A stretch of DNA of 60,028 nucleotides. It comes from Chloroflexota bacterium (GTDB taxonomy: Bacteria; Chloroflexota; Anaerolineae; J036; Brachytrichaceae). Below, in pieces: positions 19,874-28,196 of this stretch. Location: positions 1 through 60,028 of the forward strand of contig JAMCQN010000160.1 of NCBI GenBank assembly GCA_023382055.1, in the 5' to 3' direction. The notes beneath the pieces were generated by a model, which did no database searches, had not been told where the DNA came from, and saw only the letters and a program-made list of their open reading frames with translations. The number at the start of each line of letters is the position of its first letter. Position 1 is the stretch's first letter. The translations under genes were made by a program, and so were the position numbers.

Positions 19874-19963
19874 GGCGAAGGGCGTAAGACGATTCTCGCG
19901 ATCTTTGCATGGCCGCTCAACGGGCAGCCGCTTTCAGCGGTGGCGTTTCTCGTCCGCACCCGC

Positions 19964-19994
19964 TTGACATTCCAGTCACTGGAAGGTGTATGCT
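19964..19994 (+). promoter_or_regulatory. MerR-family-type metal-responsive promoter
   Basis: TTGACA (19964-19969) and TATGCT (19989-19994) are separated by 19 bp, too long for normal sigma-70 use but diagnostic for MerR-type regulators. The spacer holds the dyad TTCCAG-TCA-CTGGAA (19970-19984). This is the architecture of CueR/ZntR/CadR-controlled promoters. It faces the CopZ-like gene 90 bp downstream. No MerR gene is in the window. Confidence 0.75.
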
Positions 19995-20083
19995 TTGGAA
20001 ACTATGACGGCGCTATTGATCGGAGAGTGGCGCAACGGGCTGGCGCGCCGGTCAGCACGATGCGCTTCAAGGAATATATACCC

Positions 20084-20602
20084 ATGAGTGAGTCTTGTTG
20101 TTCAGCGGAGGCGGAGAACGCCTCATGTGAGTTGCCGAGTGGAACGGCAAACCGCCCTGCTCAGTCGGAAGGGAAGTGCCCGGAGTGCGGACAGACCGGC
20201 AAACCGGTGCAGGGGCAAACGGTCAAGGCGTTGTTGTCGGTGAGCTTACGGCAAGTCAGCGAGGGCCGGTACCGGTTCTGCCGGACGCAGAACTGCCCGG
20301 TGGTGTACTTCAGCGCGGATGGCGGGCAGATATTCACAGTGGAGCACGTGCGCGAGGTGGTGTATCAGAAGCAACCCGACGGGGCAGACACGCCCATCTG
20401 TTACTGTTTTCAGCATAAGGTTGGCGACCTTCGCGCCCTGTCGCTCGAAGGGCAGAGAGAGGTGGTGGCCGATATCAACGCAGGGATTCAGGCCGATCAG
20501 TGCGCGTGTGATTTGAGAAACCCGCAGGGAGCGTGCTGCCTGGGCAACGTGCGCGCGCTGCTCAAAGAACTGGAGCGCCCGGCGTCCGCCCGGATGGGAT
20601 AA
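20084..20602 (+). CDS. CopZ-like iron-sulfur metallochaperone
   Basis: 172 residues. The start is ATG 20084 behind AAGGAA; the frame is open far upstream but that part crosses the promoter. It begins with a Cys-rich segment (SESCC...), then a zinc-binding domain of the Archaeoglobus CopZ type (CPECGQTGKPVQGQTVKALL...FCRTQNCPVVYF). A [2Fe-2S] BFD-like domain follows with CYC near residue 115 and CACDLRNPQGACC near 150. Such proteins deliver or reduce copper. The MerR-type promoter upstream supports metal induction. No copper ATPase is next to it. It ends tail to tail with the LuxR-type regulator, 12 bases apart. Confidence 0.85.
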   Translation: MSESCCSAEAENASCELPSGTANRPAQSEGKCPECGQTGKPVQGQTVKALLSVSLRQVSEGRYRFCRTQNCPVVYFSADGGQIFTVEHVREVVYQKQPDGADTPICYCFQHKVGDLRALSLEGQREVVADINAGIQADQCACDLRNPQGACCLGNVRALLKELERPASARMG

Positions 20603-20614
20603 ATTTCTGTCGCG

Positions 20615-21286
20615 TTAATCCAACAGGCCTTTTTCGAGCGCCGCCTGCAACAACTGCGCTCGCGTCCGCAGGCCGATCTTCTCCATACCCCGTGCGCGGT
20701 AGGTTTCGACCGTCTTCACGCTGATCGATAACTGCCCGGCAATCTCGCTATTGGTGTGCCCGCGCGCCACCAGGCGCAGGACTTCGCGCTCGCGCTCGGA
20801 GAGGGTCTGCCACGGGTCGGCCTCCGTCCCGGACGCAGGATGGGGGTTAATATCGGGCACCAGTTCCTTGATCAGTGAGTCGGTCATGCCGGCGTGAATA
20901 TACATCTCTCCACGCATAACCGCCTGGATGGCGTTCAGCAACTCGCTGTCGGCAGCTTTCTTCAATACGTAACCCGACGCGCCTTTACGCAGCGCCTGCC
21001 GCAGATAGCTCACGTCATCGTGCATGGTCAGGATGAGGATGTGCGCGCCGGGCGCCAGGCGGCGCAGCACGGGCAGCGCCTCGATGCCGCTCAAACCAGG
21101 CATGGTTAAGTCCAGCAGGATGAGATCGGGCTGCAACGACTCCGCCAGCGCCAGCGCCTCACGCCCGTCGCCGGCTTCGCCAACCACCTGCAGGTGCGCC
21201 TGGCTGTTCAGCAACATGCGCAAGCCGGCGCGCAGAACGCTGTGATCGTCCACCAGTAAAATGCGGATGAGTGAGGGCGTTGTCAC
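20615..21286 (-). CDS. LuxR/NarL-type response regulator
   Basis: 223 residues. N-terminal receiver with DD (residues 13-14), phospho-acceptor D59 (LILLDLTMPG), T87-region ILTMHDD and K109 in GYVLKKA. A C-terminal LuxR helix-turn-helix lies at about 158-215 (LSEREREVLRLVARGHTNSEIAGQLSI, in part). It starts 12 bases after the kinase stop, so it is the cognate regulator. By position it would control the adjacent molybdoenzyme operon, as TtrR does for tetrathionate reductase. Confidence 0.93.
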   Translation of the reverse strand: MTTPSLIRILLVDDHSVLRAGLRMLLNSQAHLQVVGEAGDGREALALAESLQPDLILLDLTMPGLSGIEALPVLRRLAPGAHILILTMHDDVSYLRQALRKGASGYVLKKAADSELLNAIQAVMRGEMYIHAGMTDSLIKELVPDINPHPASGTEADPWQTLSEREREVLRLVARGHTNSEIAGQLSISVKTVETYRARGMEKIGLRTRAQLLQAALEKGLLD

Positions 21287-21298
21287 GGCAATATCATC

Positions 21299-22723
21299 TT
21301 AACACCGGCATGGTATTGCGATGAACAGACTCGTGCCCTGACCGGGCGCCGACTCGATCACCACCTTGCCACCGAGCAATTCGGCGCGCTCACGGATCCC
21401 ATACAGCCCCAGGTGCGGCTGGCGCAACTCGACTGCCGACGGGTCGAAGCCGCAACCGTCATCTTCGATGACGGCGCGCACTACGCCATTGTGGCACTCT
21501 ATCAGCACGCTCGCGGTTTGAGCGTTGGCGTGTCTCACCACATTGGTTATGGACTCCTGAATAATACGGTACAGGGCAGTTTCCATATTCGCCGGCAGGC
21601 GTTGCTGATCGAGCCCGCGCACGGCCAGGTCGATGCGCAAGGGGTAACGGCTGCGGCAGTCATCGACGTAGCGCTGGATGGCCGCGGGCAAACCCAGGTC
21701 GTCGAGCACACTCGGCCGCAATTGCAGCGCCAGGTTGTGCACGTCGTCGAGTGTGCGAGCGGCAACGGTTCGCAGCTCATTGACGCGCTGCTGCATCGCG
21801 GGATCGCACCCGTCGGCCAATGTGCGCAAGCCGAGCAATAAACTCGTCAACGACTGGCTGGTGCTGTCGTGTAACTCGCGGGCGATCCGCTTGCGCTCCT
21901 CCTCCTGAGCGCCGATCACGCCGCTGACATATTGCGCGCGCAACTGATCGCGTTCGACGCGTTCCTCCTGCGCCCTCGCGAGCGCGGATGACATGTTGTT
22001 AAAGGCTTCCGACAGCGCACCCACCTCGTCATCGGCCCAGCGCTTCACCCGTTGCGTGAAGTCGCCGTTCCCGATGGCGTTGGCCGCCTGCACCAGGTTC
22101 AAAATGGGCCTGGTTAAAAGCCAGGTGAGAAACGCGGCCGCCGAGATGCCGACAACTGAAACAGCCAGAGTAGTCAGCAGTAACTGTCCGGTTACGGCGT
22201 CAACCGACCGTCTCACGTTTGCCTCAGACAGACCGACGCGCGCGGTCCCAGCCTGGCCGCCAAAAATCGGAACAGCCGTGTCCCACACTACCCCTTCGTC
22301 AGTGTCCAGCGTGAGCGTATGATGGTGCTCGGTCACGCTCACGCTGTTTGCAGATAATAACTCGGGCGGGAAACCCTGGCCAAAGGTATGCGCCAGTATG
22401 TGATTCTGGTTGTCGATAATAAACGCGTAACGCACATTCGCGTTGTTTGACTGTGTGTCCAGCAGCAATTGCTGCAGCGCATACAGGTCGTTGATGAGGA
22501 TGAGGTCGGTGGAACGCGCCGCAAGATCGCGGGAAATGGACACGGACTGCTCTCGCAGTTGTGTATCCATCGTCCGGGAGAGCACGGCGCGCACCTGCAA
22601 GGTAATGCCAATCCCCAGCAGCGCCACCAGCGCCAGCACGATGCCCAGGATTTTGGCGCGGATGCTGACGCCGCCTGCGAAGGCCCAAAACTGATCGAGT
22701 TTGGAGGAGAGCACGCTTTTCAC
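21299..22723 (-). CDS. Membrane sensor histidine kinase (HisKA_3)
   Basis: 474 residues. TM1 at about 24-45, a ~130-residue extracytoplasmic region, TM2 at about 180-205, HAMP to ~260, then a NarX/DegS-type dimerisation domain with the phospho-His in RIARELHDSTSQSL, and an HATPase domain (ESITNVVRHA, DDGCGFD, GLYGIRERAELLGG). It overlaps the stop of the PhnD-like gene by four bases (ATGA) and precedes the LuxR-type regulator. The sensory domain probably reads the binding state of the PhnD-like lipoprotein. Confidence 0.92.
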   Translation of the reverse strand: MKSVLSSKLDQFWAFAGGVSIRAKILGIVLALVALLGIGITLQVRAVLSRTMDTQLREQSVSISRDLAARSTDLILINDLYALQQLLLDTQSNNANVRYAFIIDNQNHILAHTFGQGFPPELLSANSVSVTEHHHTLTLDTDEGVVWDTAVPIFGGQAGTARVGLSEANVRRSVDAVTGQLLLTTLAVSVVGISAAAFLTWLLTRPILNLVQAANAIGNGDFTQRVKRWADDEVGALSEAFNNMSSALARAQEERVERDQLRAQYVSGVIGAQEEERKRIARELHDSTSQSLTSLLLGLRTLADGCDPAMQQRVNELRTVAARTLDDVHNLALQLRPSVLDDLGLPAAIQRYVDDCRSRYPLRIDLAVRGLDQQRLPANMETALYRIIQESITNVVRHANAQTASVLIECHNGVVRAVIEDDGCGFDPSAVELRQPHLGLYGIRERAELLGGKVVIESAPGQGTSLFIAIPCRC

Positions 22724-23646
22724 GGCGAGACCGCTCCGGCCTGCGTCAGCAGCGCCCGTACCGATGCATAGGCGCCATCGTCGATCGCCACAAAGCCGTC
22801 GACGCCCAGCGCCAGCAGCGCCCTCTGACCGTCCGGCGTTGCGCTGGATATGCCCAAAAGCGCATTCCGCAATTCGGCTTTCAATTGTGGGCGCAGCCCC
22901 GGGTTTACGACCACCGGCGGAATCCCGAGCGACGGCGAACGCTGGATGATACGAGTCTGTCTGGCCAGGTCGGGGTCGCGCGCCAGCGCATAGTCATACA
23001 CGAGGCTGTCTACCGCCGCGCCGTCCGCCAGTTTCTGCGCAACCGCGCGGATCGCGTCGTCGTGGTTGTAGGTGAAAAAGGTGCGGGCGAAGAACTGGTC
23101 GGGGGTGCTGCCCAGTTCGCGCACCAGCAGCGTCGGGTACATACGTCCCGAGGTGGACATCGGATCCGTGAAGGCGAAAACCTTGTCGCGCAAATCCGCC
23201 ATGCTCTGCGCCGGGCTATCGGCGGGTACGATCAGGACAGAATAGTAAACGGTTTCCCCCTTCACCAACGGCGCGGCCAGGAGCTCCATTCCAAACCGGG
23301 CATAACCATCGATGTAGGCGCTGGTACATACAAATGCCACGTCCACATAACCCTTTTCTACCAGGTCGTTGACTTCGGCATACGTGCGCCTTTGAACCAG
23401 TTCGACGGGGCGGCTGAGCTTGGCGCTGAGATAGTCCATCAATGGCTGATAACTTTCGACGGTGCCTTTGGGCGATATAACAGCTGCAACCGCGACGCGC
23501 AGCGGGATAACGCCTGACAATGCGTTCGTGGGCAGCGGGTGCAGTTGAGATAAATGAACTACCTGCGCCGTAGTAGGGGTGCCACACCCGGCAAGTGCGA
23601 GTAGAAGCGTGGTGAGTATCAGCCTAAATGCGCGCATGAGATCCAC
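22720..23646 (-). CDS. PhnD-like periplasmic-binding lipoprotein, sensory
   Basis: 308 residues. Lipoprotein signal with lipobox LALAGC. The rest is a type-2 periplasmic-binding fold of the PhnD/phosphonate-oxyanion group (VAVAAVISPKGTVESYQPLMDYLSAKL; DVAFVCTSAYIDGYARFG; FAFTDPMSTSGRMYP). No transporter genes follow; instead a kinase and a regulator do, with a 4-base overlap. This matches systems in which a PhnD-like protein or domain senses an oxyanion such as tetrathionate (TtrS) or arsenite (AioX/ArxX). The ligand is not known. ATG 23646 or the Met three codons on are both possible. Confidence 0.85.
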   Translation of the reverse strand: MDLMRAFRLILTTLLLALAGCGTPTTAQVVHLSQLHPLPTNALSGVIPLRVAVAAVISPKGTVESYQPLMDYLSAKLSRPVELVQRRTYAEVNDLVEKGYVDVAFVCTSAYIDGYARFGMELLAAPLVKGETVYYSVLIVPADSPAQSMADLRDKVFAFTDPMSTSGRMYPTLLVRELGSTPDQFFARTFFTYNHDDAIRAVAQKLADGAAVDSLVYDYALARDPDLARQTRIIQRSPSLGIPPVVVNPGLRPQLKAELRNALLGISSATPDGQRALLALGVDGFVAIDDGAYASVRALLTQAGAVSP

Positions 23647-23683
23647 GATAGATCGATTCGTCCTGAGGTTATGTATCTACGGA

Positions 23684-23689
23684 ATTATA
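23684..23689 (-). promoter_or_regulatory. Candidate -10 box of the sensor operon
   Basis: TATAAT on the minus strand, 37 bases before the PhnD-like start. The -35 (TTCACA) is 19 bases away and weak, so an activator may be needed. Confidence 0.35.
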
Positions 23690-23830
23690 CATGGGCTATT
23701 CGCCATGGTGTGAACCGCAAGTTGCCCGGGGCGAAGCATTGCCATGTCAACTCATGCAGATGGCGGTTCGTTGGGCAATGCCGTCGCCCCTGCAATGACC
23801 GGAGGCACAAGTTCCGCCTTCGGCAGATCA

Positions 23831-24088
23831 TCGCTATACTTCCTGTGGGGGCTGAAGCGAAATACGATTCTGCGTACGGTTGATGATGCGCCGGTGCGCG
23901 GCCCCAGCGGCCACCACCCGGTTCATTCGGGCGGTTTTCGCGGCGCACTGCGCGGGGCTTACCACTACGCCAACGGCGTGTTCCGCTGCGGCCAGTGCAA
24001 TATCATCCTGGCGCTGACCGATATCGGCCCCGGCGACGGCGCCACCATGGTGATCCCCGGCAGCCACAAATCGAACTTCGCACATCCA
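23831..24088 (+). pseudogene. Fragment of a phytanoyl-CoA dioxygenase-like gene
   Basis: An open frame encodes AYHYANGVFRCGQCNIILALTD, then IGPGDGATMVIPGSHKSNFAHP. This is the C-terminal half of the double-stranded beta helix of PhyH-family Fe(II)/2-oxoglutarate oxygenases, with the distal iron His in GSHKSNF. The N-terminal half with the HxD iron ligands is absent, and after FAHP the frame runs into non-coding low-complexity DNA. It is a decayed relic. Confidence 0.7.
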
Positions 24089-24134
24089 TCTTCTTCTTTA
24101 CTCTTTGCGATCTTTGCGGCCTTCGCGGTTACTC

Positions 24135-25052
24135 TTAGTCCACAGGGACATCCAGACAGCCCTGCGCCATCATGACCGACGCGCCGCCGACGCGGATGGC
24201 GGTGATACCGCCGCCGGCCTTATCCGCCTCGACTTCGAGGATGCTGTGGCGACCCATCTCGAAGCCCTGCTCGACGCGCCAGCGCAGCGTGCCGTCGCGG
24301 GTCGCATCGCGCTCGCCGAGGTAGCCGGCTAATGCGGTGCAAGCGGCGCCGGTGGCGGGGTCCTCGGCGATGCCCAGCGCCGGCGCGAACATGCGCGCGT
24401 GCACCTGGGAGCCCGCGCGCTCAACCTCGTAACTGAACAGGTAGATCCAGCGCGCCCAGCACAGCGCGATGTGTTTTTCCCAGCGATCCATGTTGATCCG
24501 CGCGCGCCGCACGGCGTCGATGTTTCGCAACGGCACGAACAGGAACGGCACGCCACACGAGACCGCCTGTGGGAAGTCTGCGCCGCTGAGAATGTCAGAG
24601 GCGTTTAGCGACAGCGCCGCGGCGATGAGGTCAACGGCAGGCGCCGGCGGGCCGAACTCCGGCAGTTGCGCCGCGCTGAGCTGGCAGAATACGGGCTTGC
24701 CGGCGCGGGCGTGAATCGCCACCTTCACCGCGCCGACGCCTTCCTCGAACACGATGTGCGTGACATCGCTGTTCAGCGCGATCTCACCGATGGCCGCCAG
24801 CACGTGCGCCGTGCCGACCGTGGGATGGCCGGCGAAGGGCATCTCGGCGCTCGGCGTGAAGATGCGCACGCGGCGGGTATGTTGCGCGTCCTGCGGCGGG
24901 AATACGAAGGTGGATTCGGAGTAGTTGAATTCGGCGGCGATGTGCTGCATCAGCGCCGTGTTGAGACCGCGCGCGTCGGGGAACACGGCCAGTTGATTGC
25001 CGCCGAACGGGCGGTCGGTGAATACATCCGCGGTGTAGTATTGGTAACGCAT
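24135..25052 (-). CDS. PhzF-family isomerase
   Basis: 305 residues from ATG 25052. Diaminopimelate-epimerase-like fold with the family signatures DVFTDRPFGGNQLAVF, the catalytic glutamate in FNYSESTFVFP, FAGHPTVGTA and EDPATGAACTALAGYL. PhzF makes phenazine precursors in a few species; most members, including those outside phenazine clusters like this one, have unknown substrates. No phenazine genes are nearby. Confidence 0.92.
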   Translation of the reverse strand: MRYQYYTADVFTDRPFGGNQLAVFPDARGLNTALMQHIAAEFNYSESTFVFPPQDAQHTRRVRIFTPSAEMPFAGHPTVGTAHVLAAIGEIALNSDVTHIVFEEGVGAVKVAIHARAGKPVFCQLSAAQLPEFGPPAPAVDLIAAALSLNASDILSGADFPQAVSCGVPFLFVPLRNIDAVRRARINMDRWEKHIALCWARWIYLFSYEVERAGSQVHARMFAPALGIAEDPATGAACTALAGYLGERDATRDGTLRWRVEQGFEMGRHSILEVEADKAGGGITAIRVGGASVMMAQGCLDVPVD

Positions 25053-25203
25053 GCCTGTTATCTCCTGTGACTCGCAGTGATGACACGGCCGTGGCATGGA
25101 TGCACGCCTGTAACATCACCTGCGCTGGTGCGAAAATAGTAACTCAATTCTTCGTAAGTGGTTCGTCCGATAATTCTTTACGCATGCTCTAAGCCCCGTA
25201 CCG

Positions 25204-25327
25204 GATTCTGTTGGCGAAACTGTTCGAGAACCCAGACTCCCGGAATCTGGCTGAGCAAAGCTCAGCTTGAGATTCCGGGAGTCTATGCGCGATCATCGAC
25301 GACTCAATGAGATTCGCCGACAGAATC
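25204..25327. repeat. Three-tier nested palindrome (repeat copy A)
   Basis: Outer arms GATTCTGTTGGCGAA (25204-25218) and TTCGCCGACAGAATC (25313-25327, one G-T mismatch); middle arms AGACTCCCGGAATCT (25234-25248) and AGATTCCGGGAGTCT (25270-25284), perfect; inner arms GCTGAGC (25250-25256) and GCTCAGC (25260-25266), perfect, with a three-base loop. The block 25225-25303 recurs inverted at 44300-44360. Confidence 0.85.
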
Positions 25328-25420
25328 TGTCCGGGAGAGTTTTCTGCTGCGTGCGCATCATAAACGAAGCCGCAGTGATGATGTAAGGTCTGCAACAGGT
25401 TATGACGTATCGAGGTGAGT

Positions 25421-26203
25421 ATGACGACTGTACTGGTAACCGGCGGCGCCGGGATGTTGGGCCGGCAATTATTGCCCCGTCTGGCTCAGGCGGGTTATGC
25501 GACGCGCGGCATGAGCCGGCGCGAGCGGCCGGAGGGGCTGCCGCCCGGTGTGGAATGGGCGAGCGCGGATATTGAGAACGGCGCCGGGCTGGCGCAGGCG
25601 CTATCCGGCGTGGAGGTGATCGTGCATGCGGCCAGCAGCGCCCGTGAGCGCTCCTGGCAGATCGACGTGGAGGGCACGCGGCGGCTGATCGAGCAGGCCG
25701 CCGCGCAGGGCGTGAAACACATCGTCTATATTTCCATTGTCGGTATCGAGCGCATCCCGACGCCCTACTACAAAAACAAGGTCGCTGCAGAGGAAGCGAT
25801 TACGGTCGGCGGTGTGCCGTGGACGATCCTGCGCGCCACGCAGTTCCACGACTTGCTTGATCGGTATATCACGGGTTATCTGCGCCGGCCCATTTCGCTC
25901 GCCCCGGTCTCGTATCGTTATCAGCCGGTCGATGCAGGAGAAGTGGCTGCGGCGCTGTGCGACTGTGTGGCGCAGGGGCCGCGTGGCCGCGCGCCGGACA
26001 TGGGCGGTCCGGAAGTCAAGACTATCGGACAGCTTATCCCGCCCTGGCTGGCAGCGCGAGGAATGCGGCGTCTGGTAATCCCGCGCCCTGTCAGGGGTGA
26101 TGTGGCGCGCGCCTTCCAGTCAGGTTATAACACCTGCCCGGCCAATCGGCAGGGGCGGGTAACGTGGGAGGAGTGGCTCACGCGGCCTTCTGCTCAATCG
26201 TGA
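25421..26203 (+). CDS. NmrA-like NAD(P)-binding protein (atypical SDR)
   Basis: 260 residues. Rossmann fold with TGGAGMLGRQL at the N-terminus and DIENGAGLAQALSGVEVIVHAASS, typical of atypical short-chain dehydrogenases related to NmrA and complex I subunit NDUFA9. The catalytic YxxxK reads YYKNK near 115. ATG 25421 follows GAGG. Reductase or redox-sensing function is possible; the substrate is unknown. The 3' end overlaps that of the convergent tail-sheath-domain gene by 26 bases. Confidence 0.85.
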   Translation: MTTVLVTGGAGMLGRQLLPRLAQAGYATRGMSRRERPEGLPPGVEWASADIENGAGLAQALSGVEVIVHAASSARERSWQIDVEGTRRLIEQAAAQGVKHIVYISIVGIERIPTPYYKNKVAAEEAITVGGVPWTILRATQFHDLLDRYITGYLRRPISLAPVSYRYQPVDAGEVAAALCDCVAQGPRGRAPDMGGPEVKTIGQLIPPWLAARGMRRLVIPRPVRGDVARAFQSGYNTCPANRQGRVTWEEWLTRPSAQS

Positions 26204-26573
26204 ATAGCGTGTACTCGCCGGATCTGACCAGCGCCACACCGACCATGCAGACGACGCGCCGGTTGTCGATGTCCTCTTGCGTCATGGTGCCTCGGTCGCA
26301 GCGCGCGAAGAAGGCATCATCTGCCTGGGCGCCCTGCAGCCGTCCCGCCTGCCACTCCGTGCGCAGGATGTCCTCCACGGTTTGAGCCACCCGTTCCCAC
26401 AGGTCTTCTCCATTCGGTTGTGACGGCGCCCATCTCAGGCGCGCGTCGATCCGGTCCTTCAACATATCGAGGTATTGGTGTTGCGGACCGGCAGCGAGCG
26501 ATCGTCCAACTCCCTCCATGAAGCGGATGACCGCGTTGCCCAATACGCGCAGAATCACTTGCGAACTAACCAT
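26178..26573 (-). CDS. Orphan phage-tail-sheath C-terminal domain protein
   Basis: 131 residues. From about residue 54 the sequence DLWERVAQTVEDILRTEWQAG, then LQGAQADDAFFARCDRGTMTQEDIDNRRVV and LVRSGEYTLFTI, matches the C-terminal domain of contractile tail sheath proteins (phage, T6SS-like or extracellular injection systems). Whole sheath proteins are 350-500 residues; the N-terminal sheath domains are missing here. The first ~50 residues (VILRVLGNAVIRFMEGVGRSL) do not match a sheath. No baseplate, tube or ATPase genes are near, so it is a relic or a reused domain. Confidence 0.65.
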   Translation of the reverse strand: MVSSQVILRVLGNAVIRFMEGVGRSLAAGPQHQYLDMLKDRIDARLRWAPSQPNGEDLWERVAQTVEDILRTEWQAGRLQGAQADDAFFARCDRGTMTQEDIDNRRVVCMVGVALVRSGEYTLFTIEQKAA

Positions 26574-26620
26574 CGTTCATACACCCCGGGTCGCAGCGCC
26601 GGTAACGCAAGACCAGGCGT

Positions 26621-28141
26621 TTATCCCAGCGCGACCAGCCCATCAAACACCGGCTTGAGCGCCATATACGTCTGCTGGAACAGCGGGTACATCCGCTCGT
26701 AAATCGCCGCGCGCTGCGGGTCAGGCGATTCAGCCGGCGCAACCGGTATCAGCCGTTCGACGACGCTGAAGTCGGGGAACAGGCCCACCCCGATGCCGCC
26801 GGCGATCGCTGCGCCCAGCGACGTCGCCGCAGAGTCGAGCTGTGGCCGCGAGAGCGCCACGCCGTACACGTCGGCCAGAATCTGCCGCCACAGGGCGCTG
26901 CGCATCCCGCCGCCGATCACGCGCATCGCCTTAATGCCCCCTGGCCCGACCAGGCTTCGCAGCACATCCAGTATCCAGCGCATGTTGAACGCCACGCCTT
27001 CCAGCACGGCGCGGATCATCTCGGCGCGCCCGTGCGACATCGACAACCCGACGAAAGCCGCGCGCGCGTGCGGGTTCCAGTGCGGGCTGCGCTCACCCAG
27101 CAGATACGGCAGGCACAACACGCCGTTGGCGCCGGGTGGGGCCTGGGCTGCCAGCGCATCCAGCGCGGCATGCCGGCTGTCCGGCGCGCCCTCATCCCGC
27201 AACAGGCGTTCCAGCCAATCGAATGCCCCGCCCGCGGCCTGCATGTTACCGAGTGAGAAATACAGCGCCGGGTCCAGCGCGGCGAAGTTCATGATGCGCT
27301 GCTGCGGGTCGAATATCGGTTCCGACGTGCTGAGCGCCAGCCACGACGACGAGCCGATGTAGGTATACGCATCGCCGGCGCGGATGACCGCGGCGCCGAC
27401 TGTGGCGCACGCCCCGTCGCCGCCGCCGATAACGACCGGCGTGCCCGCCAGCAGACCGGTGACCTGCGCCGCGCGCGGCGTAACACGCCCGATCACCGCC
27501 GTCGAGGGATGCGCTGGCGGGAATATCTCCCTGCGCAACTCGAATGCGCCCAGCAACTCTTCCGACCAGCGCCGCTCGCGCAGGTCGAATACCTGTGTGC
27601 CGGACGCGTCCGAGTAGTCGGTGGCGAAGACGCCCGTCAGCAGCCAGGCGGCGTAGTCTTTCGGTTGCATCACATACCTGCTGCGGCGATATATTTCCGG
27701 CTGGTTGTCCTTGATCCACATCACTTTGGCGGCCGTGTAAGCCGGGCTGACGCGGTGGCCGCTCAGATGGTACACACGCTCAGCGCCGGCGATAGCCATG
27801 CGCTCGGCCTGCAGCGTGGCGCGTTGATCGGCCCAGATGATGGCGGGGCGCAGCGGCGCTCCCTGCCTGTCCACGACCAGCGCCCCTTGCATGTGCCCGC
27901 TGAAGCTGACGGCGGCGATCCGCCCCGGCGCGATGGCGCTCTGCGCCAGCAGGCGCTGCGTGCATACGGCCAGCGCGCGCTCCCAGTCCGCGGCGTCCTG
28001 CTCGGCCCAGTTGGGGTGCGGGTAGGCGGTGCCGTACCCTTCGTACGCCGTTGCTACCGGCCGTCCGTCCGGGTCGATCAAAGTCGCCTTGTCGCCCGTC
28101 GTGCCCAGGTCGTGCGCCAGAATGTATGTCGCGCTGCTCAT
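26621..28141 (-). CDS. FGGY-family carbohydrate kinase (xylulokinase-like)
   Basis: 506 residues, full length. N-terminal phosphate-binding AHDLGTTGDKATLID, hinge motif SGHMQGALVVD, the IIWADQRA motif, and in the C-terminal domain the second FGGY signature (PYLLGERSPHWNPHARAAFVGLS) and RVIGGGMRSALWRQILADV. The family phosphorylates sugars such as xylulose, ribulose, glycerol or gluconate. The order of motifs is closest to xylulokinase, but GHMQG replaces the usual GQMHG. No isomerase or transporter gene is next to it. Confidence 0.9.
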   Translation of the reverse strand: MSSATYILAHDLGTTGDKATLIDPDGRPVATAYEGYGTAYPHPNWAEQDAADWERALAVCTQRLLAQSAIAPGRIAAVSFSGHMQGALVVDRQGAPLRPAIIWADQRATLQAERMAIAGAERVYHLSGHRVSPAYTAAKVMWIKDNQPEIYRRSRYVMQPKDYAAWLLTGVFATDYSDASGTQVFDLRERRWSEELLGAFELRREIFPPAHPSTAVIGRVTPRAAQVTGLLAGTPVVIGGGDGACATVGAAVIRAGDAYTYIGSSSWLALSTSEPIFDPQQRIMNFAALDPALYFSLGNMQAAGGAFDWLERLLRDEGAPDSRHAALDALAAQAPPGANGVLCLPYLLGERSPHWNPHARAAFVGLSMSHGRAEMIRAVLEGVAFNMRWILDVLRSLVGPGGIKAMRVIGGGMRSALWRQILADVYGVALSRPQLDSAATSLGAAIAGGIGVGLFPDFSVVERLIPVAPAESPDPQRAAIYERMYPLFQQTYMALKPVFDGLVALG

Positions 28142-28196
28142 GATCTATCAGGAATCACGTCAATCTCTACTCTCTACTCTCTACTCCCTCTTCCTT

